A DNA stretch of 64,000 bases, from the NCBI GenBank assembly GCA_910577335.1, contig CAJTMJ010000017.1, positions 1 to 64,000 on the forward strand. The letters are read 5' to 3'. Below the pieces are notes generated by a model, which saw only the letters and a program-made list of their open reading frames with translations, did not search any database and was not told where the DNA came from. Position numbers and translations under genes: made by a program. Positions 42,914 through 52,505 of this stretch are shown here, one piece after another. Each line of letters starts with the position of its first letter. The stretch's first letter is position 1. This DNA comes from an uncultured Duncaniella sp. (GTDB taxonomy: Bacteria > Bacteroidota > Bacteroidia > Bacteroidales > Muribaculaceae).

Positions 42914-44065
42914 TTATTTTTCAGAGAATACGGAGTGGGGAAGAGTGCGACAGTTATATTGCGATGCCATAATCTCACCGTATGCTCCCGCTGAACGGAG
43001 TGCCAACAGGTCTCCGCGAGAGATAGATGGAAGCAACTCTTCTTTTCCGAAGCAATCGGAGGATTCGCAAATAGGACCTACCACATCATAATGATGCATT
43101 TCTCCGTTTGGATTGGATATATTCTCAATCTTATGGTGCGCATTGTAAAGAGCAGGGCGGATGAGATCTGTCATGCCGGCATCAACGATGGCAAATCTCT
43201 TTGTGATACCCTCCTTCACATATAGCACCTTAGTAATAAGGGAGCCGCATTGAGCCACTACCGAACGCCCTAATTCAAAATGTAACTGCTGATCTTCACG
43301 CAGCCGTAAATGATTACGGAAGGTTTTGAAATAGCTTTCAAAATCAGGGATAGGGTGTTTGTCGGGAGTTGCATAATCAATTCCGAGACCACCTCCCACA
43401 TTGATTGTCGAAAAGCGTATCCCGAGTGCTTCATATTCGTCCTGAAGCTTGTTTATGGTCTGACAAAGCATGACAAACGGCTCGGTCTCGGTGATTTGTG
43501 AGCCTATATGGAAATGTAAACCTTCAAGTTTGACATTATCAAGGGAATTGACGAGATTTATAATCTCGTTCAGCTGCTCAAGGTTGATACCGAATTTGTT
43601 CTCAGCGAGACCGGTGGTGATATATTCATGAGTATGAGCGTCAATATTGGGATTTACTCGAATCGCAATATTGGCTTTTTTATCCATAGTCTTAGCTATC
43701 TCATTGATAACATGTAGCTCCGGTTCAGACTCGACATTGAAACATCCGATACATTTTTCAAGGGCTAATTCTATCTCCCTGTCACTTTTGCCGACACCCG
43801 CAAATACGATTTGCTCAGGCTTAAATCCGGCTTCAACAGCCGCCATTATTTCGCCGCCACTAACACAATCCACGCCAAGTCCGGCTGCCTGAATACGGCG
43901 GAGTATGCCGGGGTTAGCATTTGCTTTAATGGCATAATGCACTTTGTATCGGGTATCCCTTGCTGTGCGTTTGATCTCGTTGAGAGTCTGGTCAAGCAGA
44001 TTCAGATCATAGAAATAAAATGGTGTCTGAAGTGCTTTAAACTCATCTATAGGAAAACGGGTCAT
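42914..44065 (-). CDS. lysA: Diaminopimelate decarboxylase
   Basis: LysA makes L-lysine from meso-diaminopimelate, using PLP. The 383-residue protein has the PLP Lys in YAIKANANP (Lys48), the phosphate-binding GGGLGIDY (about 215-225), the dimer-active-site GPICESSDCF with the Cys, and YGEIMASQYN near the end. Residues such as HFHIGSQI and VNPNIDAHTHEYITTG also fit. It follows lysC by 2 nt, so first and last steps of the lysine pathway are encoded together. Confidence 0.95.
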   Translation of the reverse strand: MTRFPIDEFKALQTPFYFYDLNLLDQTLNEIKRTARDTRYKVHYAIKANANPGILRRIQAAGLGVDCVSGGEIMAAVEAGFKPEQIVFAGVGKSDREIELALEKCIGCFNVESEPELHVINEIAKTMDKKANIAIRVNPNIDAHTHEYITTGLAENKFGINLEQLNEIINLVNSLDNVKLEGLHFHIGSQITETEPFVMLCQTINKLQDEYEALGIRFSTINVGGGLGIDYATPDKHPIPDFESYFKTFRNHLRLREDQQLHFELGRSVVAQCGSLITKVLYVKEGITKRFAIVDAGMTDLIRPALYNAHHKIENISNPNGEMHHYDVVGPICESSDCFGKEELLPSISRGDLLALRSAGAYGEIMASQYNCRTLPHSVFSEK

Positions 44066-44067
44066 TC

Positions 44068-45390
44068 TTAATTGTTATTAAAAAGTTTGTCACTTAATTT
44101 ATTAAGAGCACTGATTTTGTCTTCCTTACGTATGAGGAATGAGATATTGTAGTTTGAACCACCGTATGAAATCATACGTACAGGTATGTCAGCCAATGCT
44201 TCCATCGCTTTGGATTCATAGCCGGTGTTAGTCCATTCCATATTTCCTACAACGCAGATGATGACCATATCTTTGTCAACTGTAACTGTGCCGAATTTCT
44301 TTAATTCATCCACAATTTCAGGCAAAAATCTTTCCGAGTCAATAGTCAAAGATACTCCGACTTCACTTGTGGCGATCATATCGATAGGAGTCTTGTATTT
44401 TTCAAATGTCTCGAATACTTTTGTCAAGAATCCGTAAGCGAGAAGCATACGTGAACTCTTAATTTTTATTGCCACGACATTATCTTTTGCAGCGACAGCT
44501 TTTATTGAAGGCTCGGTGATATTATTATATATGAGTGTACCGTGAGCTTCCGGTTCCATTGTGTTAAGAAGACGGACAGGGATATTGTTTACCTTTGCCG
44601 GCAACACGCAGGTCGGATGAAGGATTTTTGCACCGAAATATGCCAGTTCGGCAGCTTCTTCATAGTGGAGTTCGCTAACAGGATCGGTCTTTTCTACGTA
44701 GCGCGGGTCGTTGTTATGCATTCCGTCAATGTCTGTCCATATCTCAATCTCGTCAGCTTCTATCGCTGCTCCTATAAGAGAGGCTGTGTAGTCACTACCA
44801 CCACGCTGGAGGTTATCGATCTCACCGGTAGCATTGCGGCAGATAAATCCTTGAGTTACATAAATGTCCGCATCCATGTATTTGTCAAGGAGTGCTTGGA
44901 GATGAAGTTGTATGTGCTGGGTGTCAGGCTCCCCCTGTTGTCCTGTCTTCATAAAGTCAAGAGCAGGAAGTGACTCTGCATATAATCCACGTTCGTTCAG
45001 AAGTATTGTCATCATTGCGACACTCATGATTTCTCCTTGTGCAAGGATGATTTTCTCTTCTATCTCGGTGAAATTCTCGCGAGAGGTGAATGAACGAATA
45101 TAGTTGAAACAAGCTTTTATTTCTTTGAGCGCTTTCTCACGGCTCTCATGCTTGTCGTAGAGAGATGCTATGGTTTTTAAATACTTTGATTCGAGAATAT
45201 TAATAGTCTCTTTTGCTCCATTAATATTCTTCTTGTAAAGATATTCGGATATTTCTACCAATGAATTGGTAGTGCCAGACATGGCGGAGAGTACGATAAT
45301 GTTTTTTCCTCGTTCGCTAACGAGCGATGCGACGTGGCGAATACGTTCTGCTGAACCTACAGATGTGCCACCGAATTTTAGTACTTTCAT
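44068..45390 (-). CDS. lysC: Aspartate kinase
   Basis: Aspartokinase phosphorylates aspartate, the first step towards lysine, diaminopimelate, threonine and methionine. The 440-residue monofunctional enzyme starts KFGGTSVGSAERI, has RGGSDYTASLIGAAI (about 215-230) and IDGMHNNDPRYV, and two ACT domains (about 300-440) for feedback control. A hairpin lies in its leader (see 45417-45435). It heads lysC-lysA-OPT-MATE. Confidence 0.95.
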   Translation of the reverse strand: MKVLKFGGTSVGSAERIRHVASLVSERGKNIIVLSAMSGTTNSLVEISEYLYKKNINGAKETINILESKYLKTIASLYDKHESREKALKEIKACFNYIRSFTSRENFTEIEEKIILAQGEIMSVAMMTILLNERGLYAESLPALDFMKTGQQGEPDTQHIQLHLQALLDKYMDADIYVTQGFICRNATGEIDNLQRGGSDYTASLIGAAIEADEIEIWTDIDGMHNNDPRYVEKTDPVSELHYEEAAELAYFGAKILHPTCVLPAKVNNIPVRLLNTMEPEAHGTLIYNNITEPSIKAVAAKDNVVAIKIKSSRMLLAYGFLTKVFETFEKYKTPIDMIATSEVGVSLTIDSERFLPEIVDELKKFGTVTVDKDMVIICVVGNMEWTNTGYESKAMEALADIPVRMISYGGSNYNISFLIRKEDKISALNKLSDKLFNNN

Positions 45391-45416
45391 ATCTATTCGA
45401 CTTCTTGAAAAATATT

Positions 45417-45435
45417 CCTCTAACGTTTTTAGAGG
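45417..45435 (-). promoter_or_regulatory. Attenuator-like hairpin in the lysC leader
   Basis: On the minus strand CCTCTAA (45435-45429), loop AAACG, TTAGAGG (45423-45417) forms a 7-bp hairpin followed by AATATTTTTC. It lies between the predicted start site (near 45459) and the ATG at 45390. It resembles a weak intrinsic terminator, so it may be an attenuator, but no alternative pairing or leader peptide was found. Confidence 0.35.
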
Positions 45436-45464
45436 TGAAAAGTGATAATTTTGAAATTTCGCCC

Positions 45465-45472
45465 CAAAATTA
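45465..45472 (-). promoter_or_regulatory. -7 promoter element of lysC
   Basis: On the minus strand this is TAATTTTG, matching TAnnTTTG. It gives a leader of about 69 nt containing the hairpin at 45417-45435. No TTTG lies at -33. The remaining gap 45473-45679 is AT-rich and I see nothing certain in it. Confidence 0.45.
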
Positions 45473-45679
45473 CAACAAAAAAATCAAAAAATGAATGAAT
45501 TGTCTATCAAACTGATATGTATTTATGATAATAAATCACTAATATATAAATATGATGAAACATAGGGGACAGTTTTAATTGGCATATTTTAACACACAAT
45601 TAATGAACTTACTATACTCAAAGGCGTTTTAAAAGTACAAAATGAACAATTAGCAATAACAAACTAAAAACATATATTC

Positions 45680-46258
45680 ATGATTTACGAACTTCCCGAA
45701 TTACCCTATGCGAAAGATGCACTTGCGCCATCTATCTCTCGTGAGACAGTGGAATACCACTATGGTAAGCATGAGAAAACATATATAGATAACCTCAACA
45801 AGTTGATCAAAGATACAGAATATGAGGATATGGAGCTTGAAGAAATAATCACTTCAGCATCCGGACCTCTGTTCAATAATGCTTCTCAGGCTTGGAACCA
45901 TATATTCTATTTCTTTACATTCTCTCCTGACGGCGCTCATAAGCCTGAAGGACATCTTCTTAAAGCCATTGAAGAGCAATTTGGCTCATTTGAAGAATTT
46001 AAGACTGAGTTTGAGAATGCTGGAGCATCAATTTTCGGATCAGGCTGGGTCTGGCTTTCCAAAGATAAGGATGGAAAGTTGTTTATAAACCAAACTTCAA
46101 ATGCCGGAAATCCATTGACCCAAGGTCTCACACCGCTTCTTGTGTTTGATGTTTGGGAACATGCGTACTACATCGATTATCGCAATCGTAGGCTTGACGC
46201 ATTAAAGGAATTATGGAAAATTGTAGACTGGGATATTGTAGCCAGCCGATACATATAG
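45680..46258 (+). CDS. sodB: Superoxide dismutase (Fe or Fe/Mn)
   Basis: The 192-residue enzyme removes superoxide. Metal ligands are His27 (YHYGKH), His74 (WNHIFYF), Asp157 and His161 (FDVWEHAYYIDY). Gln70 in NNASQAWNH is at the position that marks iron-type enzymes; Bacteroides enzymes of this family accept Fe or Mn. It is a single gene with its own terminator, fitting a role in surviving oxygen exposure. Confidence 0.95.
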   Translation: MIYELPELPYAKDALAPSISRETVEYHYGKHEKTYIDNLNKLIKDTEYEDMELEEIITSASGPLFNNASQAWNHIFYFFTFSPDGAHKPEGHLLKAIEEQFGSFEEFKTEFENAGASIFGSGWVWLSKDKDGKLFINQTSNAGNPLTQGLTPLLVFDVWEHAYYIDYRNRRLDALKELWKIVDWDIVASRYI

Positions 46259-46303
46259 TTAAAGTACATAGCACTAAAAATAAGCATAATGTGATGAATG
46301 GAG

Positions 46304-46335
46304 AGAGAGGCAGTCGTGAGACCCCCTCTCTTTTT
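46304..46335 (+). terminator. Intrinsic terminator after sod
   Basis: AGAGAGG (46304-46310) pairs with CCTCTCT (46325-46331), loop of 14 nt, followed by TTTTTC. The stem is short with a long loop, so confidence is moderate. Confidence 0.5.
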
Positions 46336-46342
46336 CTTGTTA

Positions 46343-47197
46343 CTATTTTCCTTTTAATCGGTCTATAATATCGAATGCCGCTTGTCTTCCTGAATTTAGC
46401 CTGAAAGGGTAGTGCGTGTCGCTATTAACCATTAACGGTATGTCTGCATCTAATAGTTTGGCTATAGTACAGGGGGAGGGGAAGAGACGAGGGATGTAGG
46501 ATTTAATTTGCTCTTCTGTGGAATTTACCGGAGCTTCCCAAGCTTTGGTGTTTATCTCCACTATAAAATTAGTGCTTTTGAGCTTCTCAATCACTCTGTC
46601 GATATGGGCGATATACCAATCTTCGTCTTCGATTCCCGGTTGGAAATGTGAGGCGTTAAATCCTATCTTGTCAAAGTGCCCCAATACGTCAAATCCTCCG
46701 GATTCAATCATCTGCATGGTGTGATCATAAAATGTGTCCACCACATAATGTATATCATCGTTGAAATACTCATGCATCTTTTGTATGAATGATTCCGGAC
46801 GTCCGTCGATATCTATCATCTTGTCTCCTGCAGGAGTCGGTATGAAGTGTACGGAACTTAATCTGTAATCAAGAGGCAGATTTTTGAAATATGGGTTGGT
46901 TGCGCCCCATTGGTTTCCGAGATAATCAATCTCCATGGATATATAGAGATTGATTTTGTCTTTGTAGAGATTTTTCAGCCGGTTAAATTCGTTGAAATAT
47001 TCTTCCACTTGTTCCATCTCCATATTACATGGTGACTTGAAGGGTATAGGAGAATGAGGGGTAAATCCATAATGGAGATACCCCTCTTTAACAGCTTCCT
47101 CCACAAATTCAGCCATTGATGCTCTTCCATCACAAAATTGGGTGTGTGAATGGAAATTATAGGCTTTAGTTGAGGTAATTATTTCTTTAAGATTCAC
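46343..47197 (-). CDS. PHP-family phosphatase (histidinol-phosphatase-like)
   Basis: The 284-residue PHP protein has the metal site FHSHTQFCDGR (about 14-25), YGFTPHSP (about 42-49), the later EID (about 87-90), HFDKIGF, EINTKAW and NSDTHYPFRL near the end. This is the layout of HisK-type histidinol-phosphatases, though no other his biosynthesis genes are nearby and the actual substrate is open. The start is GTG 47197. It follows floA by 11 nt. Confidence 0.85.
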   Translation of the reverse strand: MNLKEIITSTKAYNFHSHTQFCDGRASMAEFVEEAVKEGYLHYGFTPHSPIPFKSPCNMEMEQVEEYFNEFNRLKNLYKDKINLYISMEIDYLGNQWGATNPYFKNLPLDYRLSSVHFIPTPAGDKMIDIDGRPESFIQKMHEYFNDDIHYVVDTFYDHTMQMIESGGFDVLGHFDKIGFNASHFQPGIEDEDWYIAHIDRVIEKLKSTNFIVEINTKAWEAPVNSTEEQIKSYIPRLFPSPCTIAKLLDADIPLMVNSDTHYPFRLNSGRQAAFDIIDRLKGK

Positions 47198-47208
47198 GGA
47201 TTTTGCTT

Positions 47209-48177
47209 TTATTTAGCAATAGGAGGATTAGCTATGTTCTGACGCATGTTTGTGTCTGATTCAATATTCTTCATGCGATAGTAATCCATTATACCTAAGT
47301 TTCCTGAGAGGAATGCCTGTGCCATTGCTCTGGGGAGTTCGGCTTCCGCTTCGATAACTTTTGCACGTGCTTCCTGAGCTTTGGCTCGCATTTCCTGTTC
47401 GAGCGCAATCGCCATTGCCCTGCGTTCCTCAGCTTTTGCCTGAGCGATGTTCTTGTCAGCTTGAGCTTGGTCAATCTGGAGGGCAGCTCCGATATTCTTA
47501 CCTATATCTATATCGGCAATATCAATTGATAGAATTTCAAATGCGGTACCGGAGTCAAGACCTTTGCGAAGCACAAGTTTTGATATGTTATCAGGATTCT
47601 CCAACACTTGCTTGTGGCTTTCAGATGAACCGATTGAGGATACAATGCCTTCACCTACACGGGCAAGCACGGTGTCCTCGCCGGCACCACCGACCAACTG
47701 GCGGATATTTGCACGGACTGTAACACGGGCTATGGCAATAAGCTGGATTCCGTCTTTGGCAACGGCTGTCACATGGGGAGTCTCAATTACTTTGGGATTT
47801 ACCGACATCTGAACAGCCTGAAACACATCGCGGCCTGCGAGGTCGATAGCGGTTGCCATCTTGAATCCAAGGTCTATGTTGGCTTTAGATGCGGATACCA
47901 AAGCGTGTACCACTTTTTCCACATTACCGCCTGCGAGATAATGAGCTTCAAGGTCATCACGGCTCACGTCATTAAGTCCTGCCTTGTGGGCTTCGATAAG
48001 AGCTCTAACTATGACCGATGCGGGCACTTTACGGATGCGCATGAGGAACAATTGCATAAGTGAAATCCTGACTCCGCTCACACGTGCCGATATCCATAGG
48101 AAGAACGGAACGTAGTAGAAAAAGATGCAGATGAGGATTACAACTGCGATCAAAAGGAGAATAAGAGTTAATTCCAT
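47209..48177 (-). CDS. floA: Flotillin-like protein FloA
   Basis: This 322-residue SPFH-family protein has an N-terminal membrane hairpin (about 5-30), an SPFH domain (about 60-250), and a C-terminal Ala/Glu-rich coiled coil (about 245-300; AQAKAEERRAMAIALEQEMRAKAQEAR in parts). It forms oligomers that organise membrane microdomains. Family marker segments VRALIEAHKAGLNDVSRDDLEAH (in parts) and NPKVIETPHVTAVAKDGI are those of the UPF0365/FloA group. It lies between the TPR/PD40 and PHP genes. Confidence 0.94.
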   Translation of the reverse strand: MELTLILLLIAVVILICIFFYYVPFFLWISARVSGVRISLMQLFLMRIRKVPASVIVRALIEAHKAGLNDVSRDDLEAHYLAGGNVEKVVHALVSASKANIDLGFKMATAIDLAGRDVFQAVQMSVNPKVIETPHVTAVAKDGIQLIAIARVTVRANIRQLVGGAGEDTVLARVGEGIVSSIGSSESHKQVLENPDNISKLVLRKGLDSGTAFEILSIDIADIDIGKNIGAALQIDQAQADKNIAQAKAEERRAMAIALEQEMRAKAQEARAKVIEAEAELPRAMAQAFLSGNLGIMDYYRMKNIESDTNMRQNIANPPIAK

Positions 48178-48193
48178 ATTTTAATTTATGATG

Positions 48194-49633
48194 TTAATGA
48201 CTGGCGTTTTCTGTTTTTATAATCTGATTCTTGGTGCGCTTAAGTTCAAGAGCATCTGTTTCAAGACTTTTCTCAAGATTTTTTATTTCGTCAGCTACAG
48301 ATGTTTCCCCATTTCGATATGAATTGCGCAACTCTGCAAGATGGCTGAGTTTAGTGTCTCGATTAGCAAGTGCTCTCAGATAAGTACCCATCATCTCCTT
48401 TGCCTGCGAATTTTTGAAATCAGAGAGACTTGTGTATACAATACCTCCCGGGAATGCGAACTCAAATGCGGTTTCATTTTCTCTTGACTTATTAACAGAT
48501 AAGTTCGCAATCTTATTTCGGAGCTCCGAGTAATCCACACCTTCATTCTGAGTGGCAGCGATGGAGCTTACCTTGGCGAAATCTGTTAGATTCTCAGTGT
48601 CAACAGGATAATTTATGCGTAAATCCTGAGGTATGAATGTATATATAGTCACACTGTCCTCAATCTGATTTCGGTCAGTTGCCCACCATCCGGTGCCGGT
48701 CTGCTCATCAATGGCATATAAATAGTCATTATGAGGTGAGTTGTACGGCATACCTATGTTGGATGGCTGTAGAAATCCGTCCTCGTCACGTCGAGATATG
48801 AATATGTCGAGGTCGCCTAACGAAGCCTCTCCGTCGGCGGCAAAATATAGGGTTACACCATCGCTCATCAGGAATGGATATGCAACCAATGTGCCATTGG
48901 GATTTCCGAATATGGTTTTATAATCAAACAGAAGTGATGGATTGTCCCATGAGCCGTCGGCAAGTCTGATGCTTTCGTACATCTTCGATTCTCCGGTATC
49001 CGTGGTGCCGTACCATATCAGATCATCTCCGTTCTCGCTTTCATATACCGGAGACACACATTCGGATATTTCAAGTTCTTCCATTTTGGCTTGGGGCACA
49101 ATCTCTTCTATGACTGATTCGCTTTGAAGAGAACCTGCGCTTTTCGCCAATTTTATGAACTCAAAAAATCTGTCGGAAGGCACATTTATGCTGTCAATTA
49201 TTTGGATTTTCTCAACTCTGTCGAGCATTGACCGGCCCAGCTCTATGCGCGAACGTAAATGCTCTGTCCAGTCCATGGTCTCAGAGCCGTCACCAAACGA
49301 GAAGTCCATATCCTTCTCCGCTTCCGCTTTGGTGCGTTTGGCAACATATTTATCCAAATACTCCTCAGCCTTATCATAGTCATACAGGTAGAAGTATACT
49401 TCAGCAAGTCCGAGGTTGCCTGAATTATTGCTGTTGAGATAAAATGGCACAGCCTCGCTATATCTTCCTGCGTATTTTAACGCTTCTCCTGCGGAATAAT
49501 TTAAAGCCTTGTTCTTGGGGGCATCTTTGGCTGCTTTCACGGCATCGTCAACCTCTTGGGGCGATATCGCCCCAAGAGTGGATGCTGTAAGCAGACAAAT
49601 ACCTGTAATGATATGTCTAAATGTTATGTTCAT
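48194..49633 (-). CDS. Secreted TPR and PD40 beta-propeller protein
   Basis: The 479-residue protein has a signal peptide (about 1-21), TPR-like helices (about 30-110; YSAGEALKYAGRYSEAVPFYL, LAEVYFYLYDYDKAEEYLD), and a WD40-like PD40 beta-propeller (about 205-345; LYFAADGEASLGDLDIFISRR in parts and GMPYNSPHNDYLYAID). A C-terminal coiled coil spans about 425-475. The TPR/PD40 mix occurs in Bacteroidota envelope and type IX secretion proteins such as PorE, but there is no OmpA domain here. It overlaps the oxidoreductase gene by 1 nt (TAATG). Confidence 0.82.
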   Translation of the reverse strand: MNITFRHIITGICLLTASTLGAISPQEVDDAVKAAKDAPKNKALNYSAGEALKYAGRYSEAVPFYLNSNNSGNLGLAEVYFYLYDYDKAEEYLDKYVAKRTKAEAEKDMDFSFGDGSETMDWTEHLRSRIELGRSMLDRVEKIQIIDSINVPSDRFFEFIKLAKSAGSLQSESVIEEIVPQAKMEELEISECVSPVYESENGDDLIWYGTTDTGESKMYESIRLADGSWDNPSLLFDYKTIFGNPNGTLVAYPFLMSDGVTLYFAADGEASLGDLDIFISRRDEDGFLQPSNIGMPYNSPHNDYLYAIDEQTGTGWWATDRNQIEDSVTIYTFIPQDLRINYPVDTENLTDFAKVSSIAATQNEGVDYSELRNKIANLSVNKSRENETAFEFAFPGGIVYTSLSDFKNSQAKEMMGTYLRALANRDTKLSHLAELRNSYRNGETSVADEIKNLEKSLETDALELKRTKNQIIKTENASH

Positions 49634-51096
49634 TATTTACTTAAAGCTTCATGCATAGCAGCGGCGGCACGTCGTCCGTCACCCATTGCCAATATAACAG
49701 TAGCGCCACCTCTGACAATATCTCCTCCGGCGTAAATATCGCCAAGCGATGACTGCATTGTCTCTTCGTTAACAACTATTGTGCCTCTTTTTGACACTTC
49801 AAGCTGAGGAATGGCATGTGGGATAAGCGGGTTAGGGGATACACCGACACTTACGATTACCAAATCAACGGGCACTTCTTCGATAGCGCCTTCTACCGGA
49901 ACAGGAGAACGTCTGCCGGAGGCATCTGGTTCACCAAGTCCCATTTTTTGTAGCATCATGGCTCTTACTCTACCTTTTTCGTCGGCAAGATACTCCACAG
50001 GGTTGTTAAGGGTCATAAATTTGACACCTTCTTCCTTGGCATGATGAACTTCCTCAACTCGGGCAGGCATCTCTTCCTCGCTTCGTCTGTAAACGATCAT
50101 AGCCACTTCAGCACCTTGACGGCGAGCAGTGCGAACAGAGTCCATAGCAGTGTTACCACCACCTATTACAGCCACACGTTTGCCATGTAGCACCGGTGTA
50201 TCATGGTCGGGGAGGCCTGCGCCCATGAGGTTTATGCGTGTCAGATATTCATTAGATGACATAACCCCAATTAGATTCTCGCCCGGGATACCCATAAATC
50301 TCGGCAGTCCGGCGCCTGAAGCAACGAATATGCCATGGTAACCTAACTCATGAAGCTGATCGTATGATATGGTTTTACCGATAATACAATCTTTCTCAAA
50401 TTTTACGCCGAGATCCCTAAGACCGTTGATTTCAGCTTCCACAACTGTGTTGGGGAGACGGAATTCGGGGATGCCATATTTCAACACACCGCCAATTTCA
50501 TGCAACGCCTCATAGACTGTGACATCATAGCCTCGTTTGATCATATCTCCGGCAAATGACAGACCGGAAGGACCGGAGCCTACCACAGCAATCTTAAGAT
50601 TGTTCTTTGTAATCACAGGTGTGGTTTTATTGCTGTCCTTATCCCTGTTCTCACGTTCGTAGTCAGCAGCGAAACGTTCAAGATATCCGATGGCGACAGG
50701 AGCTTTTTTCATCTTATTATATATGCAACGTGACTCACATTGCTTCTCCTGCGGGCATACTCTACCACAAACGGCTGGCAAAGCGCTTGTCTCCTTAAGA
50801 ACAGCTGCGGCTTGGATAAAATCTTTTCGTTCGATATTTTTAATGAAGCCCGGTATGTTTATAGATACGGGACAACCTTGCATACACTGAGGATCCGGGC
50901 AGTCCATGCAACGGGTCGCTTCTAAGATTGCCTGTTCTTCCGACAGCCCCTGATTGACCTCTTCATTACATGTGATTCTGTAATTTGGGTCAAGTTGTGG
51001 CATGATCACTCTTGGAATATCTGCTCTTTGCTTTGCTGTATGTGCTTTGCGGAGCTCTTCACGCCATTGAGCGTCACGCATATTATCTTGATTCAT
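49633..51096 (-). CDS. gltA: NfnB/GltD-like NADPH oxidoreductase (glutamate synthase small-subunit type)
   Basis: The 487-residue flavoprotein has two N-terminal [4Fe-4S] motifs (RCMDCPDPQCMQGCPV and AVCGRVCPQEKQCESRC), an FAD site (VAVVGSGPSGLSFAGDMIKRG in parts), and an NADPH site (VAVIGGGNTAMDSVRTARRQG in parts). It is often named NADPH-dependent glutamate synthase, but no large GltB subunit is present. With the adjacent FAD/NAD-binding subunit it more likely forms the electron-bifurcating ferredoxin:NADP+ oxidoreductase NfnAB or sulfide dehydrogenase SudAB, which fits the anaerobic setting. Confidence 0.9.
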   Translation of the reverse strand: MNQDNMRDAQWREELRKAHTAKQRADIPRVIMPQLDPNYRITCNEEVNQGLSEEQAILEATRCMDCPDPQCMQGCPVSINIPGFIKNIERKDFIQAAAVLKETSALPAVCGRVCPQEKQCESRCIYNKMKKAPVAIGYLERFAADYERENRDKDSNKTTPVITKNNLKIAVVGSGPSGLSFAGDMIKRGYDVTVYEALHEIGGVLKYGIPEFRLPNTVVEAEINGLRDLGVKFEKDCIIGKTISYDQLHELGYHGIFVASGAGLPRFMGIPGENLIGVMSSNEYLTRINLMGAGLPDHDTPVLHGKRVAVIGGGNTAMDSVRTARRQGAEVAMIVYRRSEEEMPARVEEVHHAKEEGVKFMTLNNPVEYLADEKGRVRAMMLQKMGLGEPDASGRRSPVPVEGAIEEVPVDLVIVSVGVSPNPLIPHAIPQLEVSKRGTIVVNEETMQSSLGDIYAGGDIVRGGATVILAMGDGRRAAAAMHEALSK

Positions 51097-51119
51097 GATT
51101 ATAATCTGATTAATGATGA

Positions 51120-51902
51120 TTAATTATAGCTTTTAAGTCTCATCAACATTTCGTCAAAATTAACTTTGTGGGCATCAAACTCAGGACCGTCGATACATAC
51201 AAATTTCGTCTTTCCATCAACAGTCACACGACAAGCGCCGCACATGCCTGTGCCGTCAACCATGATAGTATTGAGTGAGCACATTGTGGGGACATCGTAT
51301 TTCTTAGTGGTTAGAGCTACGAATTTCATCATTATAGCCGGACCAATGGTTACCACCATATCCACTTTCTCACGATTGATCACTTCCTCAACTCCGGCAG
51401 TGACAAGACCTTTCTTTCCGGCAGAGCCGTCATCGGTCATTATTATGACTTCATCGCTATATTCCTTAACTTGGTCTTCCAAGATTATAAGATCGGCTGT
51501 ACGTGCGGCAAGGATGGATATTACACGATTCCCAGCCTGTTTCATGGCTTTTATTATAGGGAGCAATGGTGCCACACCGACACCGCCGCCACAGCATACC
51601 ACGGTGCCGAATTTTTCAATATGGGTTGCCTGACCTAATGGACCTACAACGTCGGCGAGAGAGTCGCCAACCTCCAAGGCGCATATCTTTTTAGTTGAAA
51701 CACCAATCTCTTGAATTATTAATGTGATTGTGCCTTTCTCCGTGTCGGCATCGGCGATTGTCAATGGTATACGTTCACCACCTTCATCGGCACGTACAAT
51801 GACAAAGTGTCCTGCACGGCGAGAGCGGGCTATCAGTGGCGCTTCCATCACGAGCTTTACTACGTGCTCTGAAAAATGCTCTTTTTCGACTATCTTATTC
51901 AT
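51120..51902 (-). CDS. NfnA/SudB-like FAD and NAD-binding subunit
   Basis: The 260-residue protein resembles the PyrK-like subunit of NfnAB/SudAB: flavin domain with RIPLTIADADTEKGTI, NAD-binding VVCCGGGVGVAPLLPIIKAM (about 103-122), and a C-terminal [2Fe-2S] segment CSLNTIMVDGTGMCGACRV ... FVCIDGPEFDAH. It is encoded 23 nt before the larger subunit. Together they would move electrons between NADH, NADPH and ferredoxin. Confidence 0.9.
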   Translation of the reverse strand: MNKIVEKEHFSEHVVKLVMEAPLIARSRRAGHFVIVRADEGGERIPLTIADADTEKGTITLIIQEIGVSTKKICALEVGDSLADVVGPLGQATHIEKFGTVVCCGGGVGVAPLLPIIKAMKQAGNRVISILAARTADLIILEDQVKEYSDEVIIMTDDGSAGKKGLVTAGVEEVINREKVDMVVTIGPAIMMKFVALTTKKYDVPTMCSLNTIMVDGTGMCGACRVTVDGKTKFVCIDGPEFDAHKVNFDEMLMRLKSYN

Positions 51903-51932
51903 GTCGTTAGATATTGTGATATGAATGATTTA

Positions 51933-52472
51933 TTATTCTGGTTTATAAATTATATTTCTGGTATGAGTCGTGATTTGATCAGTTGATGCGATTTTTTCCT
52001 GTCGTTGTGTCCAATTCCCTTTTGAGTCCTCCTTAACGTAGACGTATGAGAATTTTTCCGAGGCATAAGGACTTTCATAAACCTTTGATAAAAGTCTCCC
52101 TTTATCATCGTAAGTGAAAGTTTCTGTCCATTCTTCGTCAGGCGATATGTTTGTAGTCTTTATAACCCTCCCGTGGCTATCATATTCGAGAATGGTTTCA
52201 ATCGTTATAGGTTCGCTATCCTCGTCGTCCTCTTCGATTATAAAGTCAGTTATCTGATTTAATTCATTTCGCTCTGTGTCAATCTTAATCCCATCAAATT
52301 CAATCAAATATCCATTATTATCAAATTTGAACTCTGTCTGCCACGTAAGACCAGCATCATCTATGATTATACACAAAGAGTCAACCGAGCCTTTTAGTGA
52401 AAACATGTCCAAATCCTTGGCGTGACCGCTAATACCGGTAAGAAGAAATATAATAAATAGCAGGCGGTTCAT
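51933..52472 (-). CDS. Secreted protein with YD-like repeats
   Basis: This protein of about 179 residues has a signal peptide (MNRLLFIIFLLTGISGHA) and beta-hairpin repeats reminiscent of RHS/YD repeats: FKFDNNGYLIEFDGI, LEYDSHGRVIKTTNI, FTYDDKGRLLSKVYE. I do not recognise a defined function. ATG 52472 was chosen because the signal peptide begins there; an upstream ATG at 52508 would add 12 residues. It lies 30 nt before the NfnA-like gene on the same strand and could lead that transcript. Confidence 0.75.
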   Translation of the reverse strand: MNRLLFIIFLLTGISGHAKDLDMFSLKGSVDSLCIIIDDAGLTWQTEFKFDNNGYLIEFDGIKIDTERNELNQITDFIIEEDDEDSEPITIETILEYDSHGRVIKTTNISPDEEWTETFTYDDKGRLLSKVYESPYASEKFSYVYVKEDSKGNWTQRQEKIASTDQITTHTRNIIYKPE

Positions 52473-52505
52473 ATAATAGAATACGATATAATATATTACC
52501 AATGG

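Noticed and set aside
45390..45480. Lysine riboswitch upstream of lysC
   Set aside because: The predicted leader is about 69 nt, far too short for an L box, and only a simple hairpin is seen.
49633..51096. Glutamate synthase (GltBD) small subunit
   Set aside because: No GltB large subunit is present and the partner gene is of NfnA/SudB type, so ammonia assimilation is unlikely, although the usual database name is glutamate synthase.
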